NCBI GenBank assembly: GCA_027025555.1
Contig: JALVQN010000052.1
Span: forward strand, 1 to 43,910
Origin: Desulfobacterales bacterium
GTDB lineage: Bacteria; Desulfobacterota; Desulfobacteria; Desulfobacterales; UBA2156
Direction of reading: 5' to 3'
Length of the DNA stretch: 43,910 nucleotides
The first letter of the stretch is position 1; each line of letters begins with the position of its first letter. The notes under the pieces are model-generated. The model saw nothing but the letters and a program-made list of their open reading frames with translations. It searched no databases and was not told the DNA's origin. The translations under genes and the position numbers were made by a program. Shown one piece after another: positions 16,185 through 23,894 of the stretch.

Positions 16185-17378
16185 GTGACCCGACGCCCCG
16201 TGACCTTTGAATATTACCTCTATCAAGAGGCGCTTCCTGTTCAACAGGACACGCCGTTTTGGGGGAAAAGGCTCCCGGGGACCCGGCGCCAGGCGGCCGA
16301 TCCCGGGGCCACCGAAAATACACCTTCAGGCCTGACCGTCGGAGAGTATTTCCAAGCCGCCCGCCGGTTTTTCACCCATGACGGCCTTTCTTTGCTCTTG
16401 CAGGAGGTCTCCCGGGAAACCGGGCGAAATCCCCCGCCTAATGCCGTTCACACCGTGCGCATCGGCTTGAAAAAGCACGGCGCATTTTACCACCCTGCAA
16501 AAGTCAGCCTCTTGGGAGACGCCTTTTCAAGGCGCTTTGTCCTCAACGTGGCATTTTCCGATGCAGGAAAAAGGGTCCTTCGTCGGGAGGTCCGAAGCCT
16601 CAAGCACCTCCGGCACCGGTATCCCTTTTCCTTTGTCCCTCGAATTTACGGTACAAAAACCGTACCCACCGCGAAGGGCCCGGTTGCCATGTTCCTGGGA
16701 GAATGGTTTGAAGGCTATCACGAGTTTCATCTTATACCGGATTCGCCCGGGCATCCGGTCACGGTCTGTGTTTGGGAGGGCGACCGCGGCGATACCGTCT
16801 TGGATGCGGTGAAGACCGCGGCGCTTTTCCGGCGGGTGGCCCACATCCTTGCCGCCTACTATGATCCCGTCACCTTTGAGGCGATTACGCACTGGCATCA
16901 TGCTTCGGGAGACTTTGTGGTCAAAATCGACAAGGGCAACGTTCATGTGCGGTTGGTCACCGTGCGCCGATATGGTCCCCTGTTTAAATCCGATTTGAAA
17001 GAAAGGACGCCGGAACCCTCTGCCCAAAACATCCTCCATGCCCTTTTGTTTTTTTTCCTGGAGGTGTCCTGCCGAATTCGCTTGGACCGGGAGCACGGCA
17101 CGGGGAATTGGATTTGGGCCGGCAAGGGATGTCTCCATCCCATGACCCGTGGCTTTTTCCAGGCGCTGGCGGAAAAAGGGCCGGTCCCGGCCCTTCCGGC
17201 GCCTCTGGACGACTGTTTCAAGGCCTATCTTCTGTCCATGACTTTTAAGGATGTTTCAGACTTGCTGGTTGAACTTGTCACCCGTCGCTTCCCGGCCGGC
17301 CGAGAGGCGGCCTTTGTCCTGAAACATGTTCCCGAGCATGCCCAACAGCTCCTGGAGGCCTTGGCGGACCCTCTCTAG
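16185..17378 (+). CDS. Uncharacterised protein, possibly kinase-like fold, next to the dsr operon
   Basis: I do not recognise a named family. The protein is about 397 residues from the GTG at 16185 (GTG 16200 is an alternative); the track's start at 16053 lies inside the TPR gene. It is soluble, without signal peptide. The middle part resembles protein-kinase/aminoglycoside-phosphotransferase N-lobes by pattern: RFVLNVAFSDAGKRVLRREV, a hinge-like LGEWFEGYHEF, then HHASGDFVVK and VRLVTVRRYGPL where a catalytic and metal loop would be expected, though the usual HGD...N and DFG-like residues are not clear. It starts 46 bases after the TPR gene and probably shares its transcript. A regulatory or adaptor role is as likely as catalysis. 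Confidence 0.7.
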   Translation: MTRRPVTFEYYLYQEALPVQQDTPFWGKRLPGTRRQAADPGATENTPSGLTVGEYFQAARRFFTHDGLSLLLQEVSRETGRNPPPNAVHTVRIGLKKHGAFYHPAKVSLLGDAFSRRFVLNVAFSDAGKRVLRREVRSLKHLRHRYPFSFVPRIYGTKTVPTAKGPVAMFLGEWFEGYHEFHLIPDSPGHPVTVCVWEGDRGDTVLDAVKTAALFRRVAHILAAYYDPVTFEAITHWHHASGDFVVKIDKGNVHVRLVTVRRYGPLFKSDLKERTPEPSAQNILHALLFFFLEVSCRIRLDREHGTGNWIWAGKGCLHPMTRGFFQALAEKGPVPALPAPLDDCFKAYLLSMTFKDVSDLLVELVTRRFPAGREAAFVLKHVPEHAQQLLEALADPL

Positions 17379-17712
17379 GGGGAAAAGGCCCGGCCTTTTC
17401 ATTGGGGCCTCCCCCCTGGGTATTTGAATCGCCGCCGCCCCGCCTCTTCCGGAGCCGGATGAGGGGCGTTTGGGGCCAAACCAGGGGTAGTTTCAAACAA
17501 AACCGCTGCGCTTTTTTGTTGACATAAAATTTCAAGGTTTTTATAATTTCTCCTTTACGGGATGCACATCCTGCCGACAAGAGAAGCACCCCACGGGTGA
17601 AGTGAATAAAAATCATTTTGAGGGGAGGTGACCAGGGGCAACAGCAGAGAAGGCCATTTCTCACAAGAGGCAGTTTGAGTCGGTAACATCAATCAAGAAT
17701 GGAGGGACAACC
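17379..17712 (+). other. Leader region between the uncharacterised gene and dsrA
   Basis: No gene is supported. It contains a small stem, AAAAGGC/GCCTTTT with a three-base loop (17383-17399), which may partly end the upstream transcript, then the dsrA promoter and a leader of roughly 160 bases. In the leader, GGGGAGGTGA near 17622-17631 is an almost perfect Shine-Dalgarno sequence with no start codon at a suitable distance, about 80 bases upstream of dsrA. Confidence 0.6.
17519..17547 (+). promoter_or_regulatory. Perfect-consensus sigma70 promoter of dsrABD
   Basis: TTGACA (17519-17524), exactly 17 bases, then TATAAT (17542-17547): both hexamers match consensus fully, with a T-tract before the -35. 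This is the strongest promoter in the window, in keeping with very high expression of sulfite reductase in sulfate reducers. Transcription should start near 17554. Confidence 0.88.
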
Positions 17713-19026
17713 ATGCCAAAACACGAAACTCCGATGTTGGACCAGCTGGAATCCGGCCCGTGGCCGAGTTTTGTGTCCGACATTAAGCAGGAAGCGGAAT
17801 CGCGGGCAAAAAATGAAAGAAACATCGAGTATCAGATCCCCCAGGATGTGTGCGAGGACATTCTCGGTGTGTTGGAACTGTCCTACAAGCACAAGCGCAC
17901 CCACTGGAAGCACGGCGGCATTGTGGGGGTTTTCGGCTACGGCGGGGGTGTCATCGGCCGCTATTGCGACCAGCCCGAGATGTTTCCCGGCGTGGCCCAT
18001 TTTCACACGCTGCGGGTCAATCAACCCGGCGGGAAATTTTATACCACCGAATATTTGAGGCAGCTTTGCGATCTCTGGGAATTCCGGGGAAGCGGGATCA
18101 CCAACATGCACGGCTCCACCGGAGACATCGTCTTCCTTGGGACCACCACGCCCCAGCTGGAGGAAATCTTTTATGAAATGACCCACAAGTTGAACCAGGA
18201 CCTGGGCGGTTCAGGGTCCAACCTGAGGACACCCTCGGATTGTGTCGGGGAGGCGCGCTGTGAGTTCGCCTGTTACGACACCCAGGCCCTTTGCTACGAT
18301 TTGACCATGACCTATCAGGACGAGCTCCATCGTCCGGCCTTTCCTTACAAGTTCAAGTTCAAGTTCGACGGGTGCCCCAACTGCTGCGTGGCTTCCATCG
18401 CCCGGGCCGACATGTCCTTCATCGGCACCTGGAGAGACGATATCCGCATCGACCAGGAAGCCGTCCAGGCGTACATCGGCGGCGAACTGGCCCCCAATGC
18501 GGGTGCCCATAAGGGCCGGGATTGGGGCAAGTTCGACATTCAAAAAGAAGTCATCGATCTGTGCCCCACCCAGTGCATGTGGATGGAGGGCAAGGAACTC
18601 AAGATCGACAACAAGGAATGCAACCGGTGCATGCACTGCATCAATGTCATGCCGAGGGCCCTTCGGATCGGAAACGATCGCGGACTTTCCATTCTGGTGG
18701 GTGCCAAGGCCCCGATTCTGGACGGCGCCCAGATGGGTTCTATGCTGGTACCGTTCATTAAAGCCGAAGCGCCCTATGACGAGATCAAGGAGATCATCGA
18801 GAAGATCTGGGATTGGTGGATGGAAGAAGGGAAGAACCGGGAACGCCTGGGTGAACTCATGAAGCGGCAGGGATTTCAGAAACTCCTTGAAGTCACCGAA
18901 CTGAAACCGGATCCCAGAATGGTACAGGAACCGCGATCCAACCCCTACATTTTCTGGAAAGAAGAAGAGGTGGAAGGCGGATGGGATCGAGACATCAATG
19001 AGTTCAGGAAATATCATCAGAGATAG
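17713..19026 (+). CDS. dsrA: Dissimilatory sulfite reductase alpha subunit
   Basis: DsrA, 437 residues, the family length. With DsrB it forms the cytoplasmic alpha2-beta2 enzyme that reduces sulfite during sulfate respiration, handing sulfur to DsrC. The siroheme-linked [4Fe-4S] cysteines are at Cys177, Cys183, Cys221 and Cys225 (CVGEARC and CPNCC), the same numbers as in well-studied Desulfovibrio enzymes. An inserted ferredoxin domain is visible at about 280-320 (CPTQC, CNRCMHC). GGAGGGA precedes the ATG. dsrB follows 11 bases after the stop. Confidence 0.98.
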   Translation: MPKHETPMLDQLESGPWPSFVSDIKQEAESRAKNERNIEYQIPQDVCEDILGVLELSYKHKRTHWKHGGIVGVFGYGGGVIGRYCDQPEMFPGVAHFHTLRVNQPGGKFYTTEYLRQLCDLWEFRGSGITNMHGSTGDIVFLGTTTPQLEEIFYEMTHKLNQDLGGSGSNLRTPSDCVGEARCEFACYDTQALCYDLTMTYQDELHRPAFPYKFKFKFDGCPNCCVASIARADMSFIGTWRDDIRIDQEAVQAYIGGELAPNAGAHKGRDWGKFDIQKEVIDLCPTQCMWMEGKELKIDNKECNRCMHCINVMPRALRIGNDRGLSILVGAKAPILDGAQMGSMLVPFIKAEAPYDEIKEIIEKIWDWWMEEGKNRERLGELMKRQGFQKLLEVTELKPDPRMVQEPRSNPYIFWKEEEVEGGWDRDINEFRKYHQR

Positions 19027-19037
19027 GGGGGAAGACC

Positions 19038-20186
19038 ATGGCATTTATATCTTCAGGATACAATCCGGACAAACCGTTGGAGGATCGCATCACCGATATC
19101 GGTCCCAGGAAATACGATGAGTTTTACCCGCCGGTCATTGCCAAGAACAAGGGCAAATGGCTGTATCACGAAATCCTGGAACCCGGCGTGTATGTCCACG
19201 TCTCGGAAACGGGGGACGAGGTGTACACGGTCCGCGTCGGGGGTGCCCGCCTCATGAGCGTCACCCATATCCGGGAAATCTGCGACATTGCGGATCAGTA
19301 CTGTGACGGGTATGTGCGGTTCACCACCCGGAACAACATCGAGTTCATGGTGGACAAGAAGGAAAAAGTAAAACCTTTGGTGGATGATCTGATGAGCCGG
19401 AAGTTTCCCGCGGGTTCCTACAAGTTCCCGGTGGGGGGGACCGGCGCCGGGATCACCAACATCGTGCACACCCAGGGCTGGATCCACTGCCATACCCCGG
19501 CCACCGATGCATCGGGACCGGTGAAGGCCACCATGGACGTGCTCTTCGACGATTTCCGGGATATGCGCCTGCCGGCCCATCTTCGGGTCTCTTTGGCATG
19601 CTGCCTGAACATGTGCGGCGCGGTCCACTGTTCGGACATCGCCATCCTGGGCTATCATCGCAAACCGCCCATGCTGGATCACGAATACCTGGACAAGATG
19701 TGTGAAATCCCCCTGGCCATTGCCGCATGCCCCACGGCCGCCATCAAGCCGGCCAAGGTGGAGCTGCCCGACGGCAAGAAGGTCAACAGCGTGGCGGTCA
19801 ACAACGACAGGTGCATGTTCTGCGGGAACTGCTACACCATGTGTCCCTCCATGCCCCTGGCGGACGATGTGGGCGACGGTATCGTCATCATGGCCGGCGG
19901 AAAGGTCTCCAACCGGCTCAGCGCACCCAAGTTTTCCAAGGTCGTGGTGGCCTTCATCCCCAATGAACCCCCGCGCTGGCCCCAGACCACGGCGACCATT
20001 AAGAAGATCGTGGAAGTCTACGCCAAGGACGCCAAAAAATATGAGCGCCTCGGGGAATGGGCGGAGCGGATCGGATGGGAGCGCTTCTTCGAAAAGTGCG
20101 AACTCGAATTCACCCATCATCTCATCGACGATTTCCGGGATCCGGCCTACTTCACCTGGCGTCAGACCACCCAGTTTAAATTCTAA
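19038..20186 (+). CDS. dsrB: Dissimilatory sulfite reductase beta subunit
   Basis: DsrB, 382 residues, partner of DsrA and bearer of the catalytically active siroheme in characterised enzymes. The siroheme/[4Fe-4S] cysteines are Cys151 ([11 protein letters not shown]) and Cys188, Cys189 and Cys193 ([12 protein letters not shown]). The ferredoxin domain has Cys231 (CPTAA) and [11 protein letters not shown] at 259-269. GGGGGGAAGACC precedes the ATG. The protein is complete and typical. Together with dsrD and the CbiA-type gene, the arrangement is the conserved block of sulfate-reducing Desulfobacterota, indicating the reductive rather than the sulfur-oxidising direction. Confidence 0.98.
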   Translation: MAFISSGYNPDKPLEDRITDIGPRKYDEFYPPVIAKNKGKWLYHEILEPGVYVHVSETGDEVYTVRVGGARLMSVTHIREICDIADQYCDGYVRFTTRNNIEFMVDKKEKVKPLVDDLMSRKFPAGSYKFPVGGTGAGITNIVHTQGWIHCHTPATDASGPVKATMDVLFDDFRDMRLPAHLRVSLACCLNMCGAVHCSDIAILGYHRKPPMLDHEYLDKMCEIPLAIAACPTAAIKPAKVELPDGKKVNSVAVNNDRCMFCGNCYTMCPSMPLADDVGDGIVIMAGGKVSNRLSAPKFSKVVVAFIPNEPPRWPQTTATIKKIVEVYAKDAKKYERLGEWAERIGWERFFEKCELEFTHHLIDDFRDPAYFTWRQTTQFKF

Positions 20187-20195
20187 ATTCAACCC

Positions 20196-20219
20196 GGGCA
20201 GGGGCAGACGCCCCTGCCC
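20196..20219 (+). repeat. Strong RNA hairpin between dsrB and dsrD
   Basis: GGGCAGGGGC (20196-20205) and GCCCCTGCCC (20210-20219) form a perfect ten-base GC-rich stem with the four-base loop AGAC, ten bases after the dsrB stop. No T-run follows, so it is more likely an mRNA 3' stabiliser, processing site or partial attenuator that sets dsrAB above dsrD than a full terminator. Confidence 0.7.
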
Positions 20220-20246
20220 CCCCAACTCTCATAAAGGATAGGCCCC

Positions 20247-20483
20247 ATGGACTACGAAGAAGCAAAAGAGAAAATCATTTCCACGCTTTCGAAAAAAAAG
20301 GGCAAGACCAAGTTTTACTTCAATGATCTGGCCAAAATTCTGGAAGCCAAACCCAGGGATGCCAAGAAGATCGTAAACCGCCTGGTCCAGGAAGAGGTCC
20401 TGGAGTTCTGGTCCAGCGGCAGCACCTCCATGTACGGCCTCAAAGGCGCCGGCAAACAGGCAGCCGCCGAAGAGGGCGACTAG
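20247..20483 (+). CDS. dsrD: DsrD, activator of sulfite reductase
   Basis: A 78-residue protein with the winged-helix fold typical of DsrD (KFYFNDLAKILEAKPRDAKKI, quoted in part; then NRLVQEEVLEFWSSGSTSMYGL). DsrD was long regarded as DNA-binding but has been shown to bind DsrAB and stimulate sulfite reduction allosterically. Its presence marks reductive-type Dsr systems. AAAGGA lies upstream of the ATG. The last ten or so residues (GKQAAAEEGD) are a flexible tail. Confidence 0.95.
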   Translation: MDYEEAKEKIISTLSKKKGKTKFYFNDLAKILEAKPRDAKKIVNRLVQEEVLEFWSSGSTSMYGLKGAGKQAAAEEGD

Positions 20484-20529
20484 AACCGGCCTGATTTGAT
20501 TTATCGGCGTTTTTGATCGGTCGGCGGAA

Positions 20530-21987
20530 ATGACACCCCCCCGGATCATGATCGCGGCCTGCCGCGGCGGATCCGGCAAGACCTTCCTTTCCATCGGGAT
20601 CGTCGCTGCCTGGCGTGCCCAAGGAAAGCGGGTGGTCCCCTTTAAGAAAGGACCGGACTACATTGATGCGGGCTGGCTTGCCCTGGCGGCAGGCCGGCCC
20701 TGTCATAATCTGGACACCTTCCTCATGCCTTCCGAGGCGGTCGTTGGTTCCTTCCACGGGAACAGCCAAGACGGCGACATGGCCGTCATTGAGGGGAATC
20801 GAGGCCTTTATGACGGCCTTGACCATCTCGGAAGCACCAGTTCGGCTGAGCTGGCCAAGCTATTGGCCCTGCCGGTCATCCTCATCATCAACAGCACCAA
20901 GACCACAAGGACCATGGCCGCGGTGGTTTTGGGGTGTATGCACCTGGATCCGGAGGTGGCCCTCAAGGGGGTCATTTTGAACCGGGTGGCCGGGTCGCGT
21001 CATGAAGCCATCCAAAGAAGGAGCATCGAGTACTACTGCGGCATTCCCGTGGTGGGCGCCGTGCCCAAGCTTTCCCGGGAGCGTCTCCCCGAACGCCACA
21101 TGGGGCTTGTCCCCACCGTGGAACACGACTGGGCCAGGGCCTCCATCGAGGAAGCCTCCCGGGTGGTCCAGCGCCACATCGACCTGGAAGCCCTGGCCAC
21201 CATCGCGGAAAGCGTGGAGGACCCCGGGAAAAAGCGCCTTGAAGGCGAATCCCGCGCCTTAAAAGAGGCGCCCCTTGCCGTGGAGCAGATGCCAGAAAGG
21301 CTCCGTCCGAAGCCGCAGAAGGGGGCGCGTGTTAAAATCGGGGTGATCCGGGACAGTGCGTTTCAGTTCTATTATCCGGAAAACCTCGATGCCCTGTCCC
21401 GGGCAGGCGCCGAACTGGTCTTTTTCAGTCCCCTCACGCAGGCAAGCATTCCCTCCATCGATGCCCTTTACATCGGGGGCGGATTCCCGGAAACCCATGC
21501 GGCGGCCCTTTCCAAAAATGCCCCCTTTATGGAGGCGTTAAGGGGCCTGGTGGATGCCGGCCTTCCAGTCTATGCGGAGTGCGGAGGGTTGATGTATCTG
21601 GGACAGGCCCTGGTCCTCAAGGAAGGGACCTATCCCATGGCGGGCGTCTTGCCCGTCACCTTCGGTTTTTCCGGGCGGCCCCAAGGACACGGCTATACCC
21701 TAGCGGAGGTGATCGCCGAAAACCCCTTTTATCCGGTGGGCGAGCGGATCCGGGGCCATGAATTCCATTATTCCAGCGTGCTTCAATGGCAGGGCAAGGA
21801 GACGGATTTTGCCTTTTCCATGAAAAGGGGGATCGGATTTCTCAACGGCAAAGACGGCGTCTGTTATAAGAACGTGCTGGCCACCTACACCCACATTCAT
21901 GCCCTGGGAACCCCTTCCTGGGCAAAGACCCTGGTATCCCGGGCGGTGGCCTTTGCGTCTTTGAAAAAAAAGGGCGATCGCCCCTGA
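20530..21987 (+). CDS. dsrN: CbiA-type glutamine-dependent amidase, likely siroheme amidase (DsrN)
   Basis: A 485-residue cobyrinate a,c-diamide synthase-family protein. The N-terminal ATP-binding domain starts CRGGSGKTFLS near residue 11 with KGPDYIDAGW near 39; the C-terminal class I glutaminase domain has the nucleophile Cys351 in YAECGGLMYLG and a terminal THIHALG. In sulfur metabolisers the homologue next to dsr genes, DsrN, is proposed to amidate siroheme to siroamide for DsrAB. The position directly after dsrD supports that over vitamin B12 synthesis; dual use cannot be excluded. The ATG at 20530 has only a weak Shine-Dalgarno. The 3' end overlaps the terminator of the convergent cytochrome gene. 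Confidence 0.88.
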   Translation: MTPPRIMIAACRGGSGKTFLSIGIVAAWRAQGKRVVPFKKGPDYIDAGWLALAAGRPCHNLDTFLMPSEAVVGSFHGNSQDGDMAVIEGNRGLYDGLDHLGSTSSAELAKLLALPVILIINSTKTTRTMAAVVLGCMHLDPEVALKGVILNRVAGSRHEAIQRRSIEYYCGIPVVGAVPKLSRERLPERHMGLVPTVEHDWARASIEEASRVVQRHIDLEALATIAESVEDPGKKRLEGESRALKEAPLAVEQMPERLRPKPQKGARVKIGVIRDSAFQFYYPENLDALSRAGAELVFFSPLTQASIPSIDALYIGGGFPETHAAALSKNAPFMEALRGLVDAGLPVYAECGGLMYLGQALVLKEGTYPMAGVLPVTFGFSGRPQGHGYTLAEVIAENPFYPVGERIRGHEFHYSSVLQWQGKETDFAFSMKRGIGFLNGKDGVCYKNVLATYTHIHALGTPSWAKTLVSRAVAFASLKKKGDRP

Positions 21988-22003
21988 AACAGACGATCGC
22001 CCT
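21965..22003 (-). terminator. Rho-independent terminator of the cytochrome c gene
   Basis: On the minus strand AGGGCGATCG and CGATCGCCCT pair over ten bases (21971-21980 with 21994-22003) and are followed at once by a run of T (the A-run at 21965-21971 on the plus strand). It serves the minus-strand cytochrome gene and overlaps the last codons and stop of the cbiA/dsrN gene. Reading rightward there is no T-run, so it does not obviously end the dsr transcript. Confidence 0.88.
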
Positions 22004-22037
22004 GTGGATCGCGTCAGGTACCCTCCCTCCGCCGGGG

Positions 22038-22520
22038 CTATTTCTTTTTCTTTTTATGGCACTTGGCGCAGGTGGTGGGAGCGGCCTTTGTCTTGAATTT
22101 CTTGTTGTACAGCTTGTGACAGCCCTTGCAATTGTAATGCAGGGCTTCGGCGTGGTATTCCAGCCGCTGTTTCTTGGAAAGCTTGGGCGCGTTTTTCCCT
22201 TTGGGACGTTCCCCGGGTTTCTTGTGGCACTCGATGCAACTCTTCACCGGGTCCCCGTCTTTCAGGTTCGTCAGGGGCTTTCCCTTGTCATCGTGATGGC
22301 ATTCGCCGCACCCGTTCTTATACAGATCCGGCGCCTTTTTGGCATAATCTTCCGAATGCTTTTTGTGAGCAAACACCACGATGCCCTTTTTGTGTTTCTT
22401 GTAGGCCTTGTTTTCCATCTTGATGGTGTCCGGCATCTTGCCCGCCACAAGGGGCCCCGCCGTAAAGAGGAGGGCAATGCCTGCCATCACCGCCACGAAT
22501 ATCCATGACCTTTTTACCAT
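22038..22520 (-). CDS. Tetrahaem class III cytochrome c (cytochrome c3 family)
   Basis: A 160-residue exported cytochrome with four CXXCH haem sites at residues 71 (CGECHH), 95 (CIECH), 131 (CKGCH) and 151 (CAKCH). Residues 1-26 form a Sec signal peptide (KRSWIFVAVMAGIALLFTAG ending near VAG). FAHKKH at 50 and EYHAEALH at 121 supply likely distal ligands. Such proteins carry electrons between periplasmic hydrogenases or formate dehydrogenases and membrane complexes. The chosen ATG follows GGAGGTGA by eight bases; the track's longer start adds 13 residues before it. It is very lysine-rich and ends in a run of five lysines, unusual even for this family. Confidence 0.92.
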   Translation of the reverse strand: MVKRSWIFVAVMAGIALLFTAGPLVAGKMPDTIKMENKAYKKHKKGIVVFAHKKHSEDYAKKAPDLYKNGCGECHHDDKGKPLTNLKDGDPVKSCIECHKKPGERPKGKNAPKLSKKQRLEYHAEALHYNCKGCHKLYNKKFKTKAAPTTCAKCHKKKKK

Positions 22521-22572
22521 AGACGTTTTCACCTCCTTTCGCTGGGTTTTCATATCCAAAAAAATCGAGGAT

Positions 22573-22602
22573 TATCTATCAATTTTCGAGACAATTTGTC
22601 AA
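22573..22602 (-). promoter_or_regulatory. Promoter of the cytochrome c gene
   Basis: On the minus strand TTGACA (22602-22597) is followed after 18 bases by TAGATA (22578-22573), itself continuing to TAGATAAT. The ATG lies about 50 bases further on. The site sits in the gap after tatC, so the cytochrome has its own start of transcription. Confidence 0.6.
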
Positions 22603-22614
22603 CGGGAAACGCCA

Positions 22615-23367
22615 TCAGGACTCTTCTTCATCCGGTGCCTTTCTTTCAAAAAGCCGGGCACCCAGGATACTGATTTCATACAACACGATCATGGGAAGGG
22701 CCATCATGGTCTGGGTGACCACGTCCGGCGGGGTTAAAATGGCCGCCATCACGAAAAACAACAAGATGGCGTATTTCCGGTTTTTTTTCAAGAAAGCCAC
22801 AGACACAAGGCCCAGTTTGGACAAAAACGTCAGCAGCAGCGGCAGCTCGAAAACAAGGCCGAAGGCCAAAAGGAGCTTGGATGCAAAGCTCAGGTACTCC
22901 CGCATGGAAGGCAAGGGGCGGATGGTGTCGGTGGCAAAACTTAAAAAGAACTTGAACCCGAAGGGAAAGACCACAAAATACCCGAACAGGGCGCCGCCCA
23001 CAAAGAAAAACGAAGACAGAAAAACGATGGGCAAAAGGATGCGTTTTTCTTTCCGATAGAGCCCCGGGGCCACAAACATCCAGAATTCATACAAAATGAC
23101 CGGCACCGCGAGCATCAGACCCGCCAGGAAGGCGACTTTCAGATAGGAAAAAAACGCCTCGGGCAACCCCGTGAAGACCAGTTTGTCCCCTTCTTGCATG
23201 GCGAGGATCAGCGGGCGGGTTAGAATCTGAAAGAGCTTTTCCTTGAAGGCATAGGCCAGGGCAAACCCCACGCCCACGGCGATGAAACAGACGATCAGGC
23301 GCTTTCTCAGTTCTTCCAGATGGGCGGTAAACGGAAGCTTGTCTTCTTCACTGAGGGTCTTGGGCAT
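22615..23367 (-). CDS. tatC: Sec-independent protein translocase subunit TatC
   Basis: TatC, 250 residues, six membrane segments, the receptor for twin-arginine signal peptides in the inner membrane. The N-terminal HLEELRKRL motif is the family hallmark, followed by TM segments near 25-45, 75-100, 110-135, 160-185 and two close to the C-terminus (AILTPPDVVTQ between them). The track starts at 23469, but that adds an arginine/lysine-rich out-of-frame reading of tatB; the ATG at 23367 gives the standard protein. It overlaps tatB by 20 bases, so the two are translationally coupled. Confidence 0.95.
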   Translation of the reverse strand: MPKTLSEEDKLPFTAHLEELRKRLIVCFIAVGVGFALAYAFKEKLFQILTRPLILAMQEGDKLVFTGLPEAFFSYLKVAFLAGLMLAVPVILYEFWMFVAPGLYRKEKRILLPIVFLSSFFFVGGALFGYFVVFPFGFKFFLSFATDTIRPLPSMREYLSFASKLLLAFGLVFELPLLLTFLSKLGLVSVAFLKKNRKYAILLFFVMAAILTPPDVVTQTMMALPMIVLYEISILGARLFERKAPDEEES

Positions 23368-23731
23368 CTTTCGGAAGATCCTTGGCTTCCGCGGTCGCGT
23401 CTTTGGCCTGGGTTTCCGCGGTCTCGTCTTTGGCCCGAGCCTTCTCCGTCTCCTGAAAAGACGGGGCATTCAAGTCGTCCATGGGAGCCTTGACACTGCT
23501 TTCGGCTTCCCGAAGATCCTGGTTGATATCCTCAAAGGCCTTTTTCACGTCTTTGAGCTCCTTGAAATCTTCATCGATTTCAAGGGACTCCTTGAAATCC
23601 CGTGTGGCCTTTTTGAATTCTCCCAGGGCCCTTCCCAGGGATTTCGCCAGGTCCGGAAGCCTCTTGGGCCCGATCACCACCAAGGCGATGGCCAGAATCA
23701 TGATCATCTCCGGCATTCCGATGCCGAACAT
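23348..23731 (-). CDS. tatB: Sec-independent protein translocase TatA/TatB subunit
   Basis: A 127-residue Tat component: a short N-terminal membrane helix (MFGIGMPEMIMILAIALVV), the GPKRLPDLAKSLG hinge, an amphipathic helix, then a long acidic and alanine/lysine-rich tail. The GMPE start with a glutamate in the membrane segment and the length favour TatB over TatA. With TatC it forms the receptor for folded cofactor-containing proteins, such as molybdoenzymes and hydrogenases. tatC overlaps its 3' end. Confidence 0.9.
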   Translation of the reverse strand: MFGIGMPEMIMILAIALVVIGPKRLPDLAKSLGRALGEFKKATRDFKESLEIDEDFKELKDVKKAFEDINQDLREAESSVKAPMDDLNAPSFQETEKARAKDETAETQAKDATAEAKDLPKDAQDPQ

Positions 23732-23799
23732 TAAAAGCTCCTTTTCATTCCGGATTGAAAGGGCCGGGTTGCCCCCCGACGCATTCTCAAAGATCCGTA

Positions 23800-23828
23800 T
23801 TTCTACTGATTTTATTTGAAGGTGTCAA
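23800..23828 (-). promoter_or_regulatory. Promoter of tatB-tatC
   Basis: On the minus strand TTGACA (23828-23823), a 17-base spacer, then TAGAAA (23805-23800). It lies about 70 bases upstream of tatB in the gap after mltA, so tatBC need not depend on the mob/moa transcript. Confidence 0.65.
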
Positions 23829-23894
23829 GGTGGCTGAAAAGGGCGGCCAAGAGGGTTTTGACCTGCCTTCCGGTCCTTTTGCACCCAGGGGGTG

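Noticed and set aside
17383-17399. AAAAGGC/GCCTTTT stem as a full terminator before dsrA
   Set aside because: The stem has only seven pairs and just four T before C; it is mentioned in the leader entry but is too weak to call.
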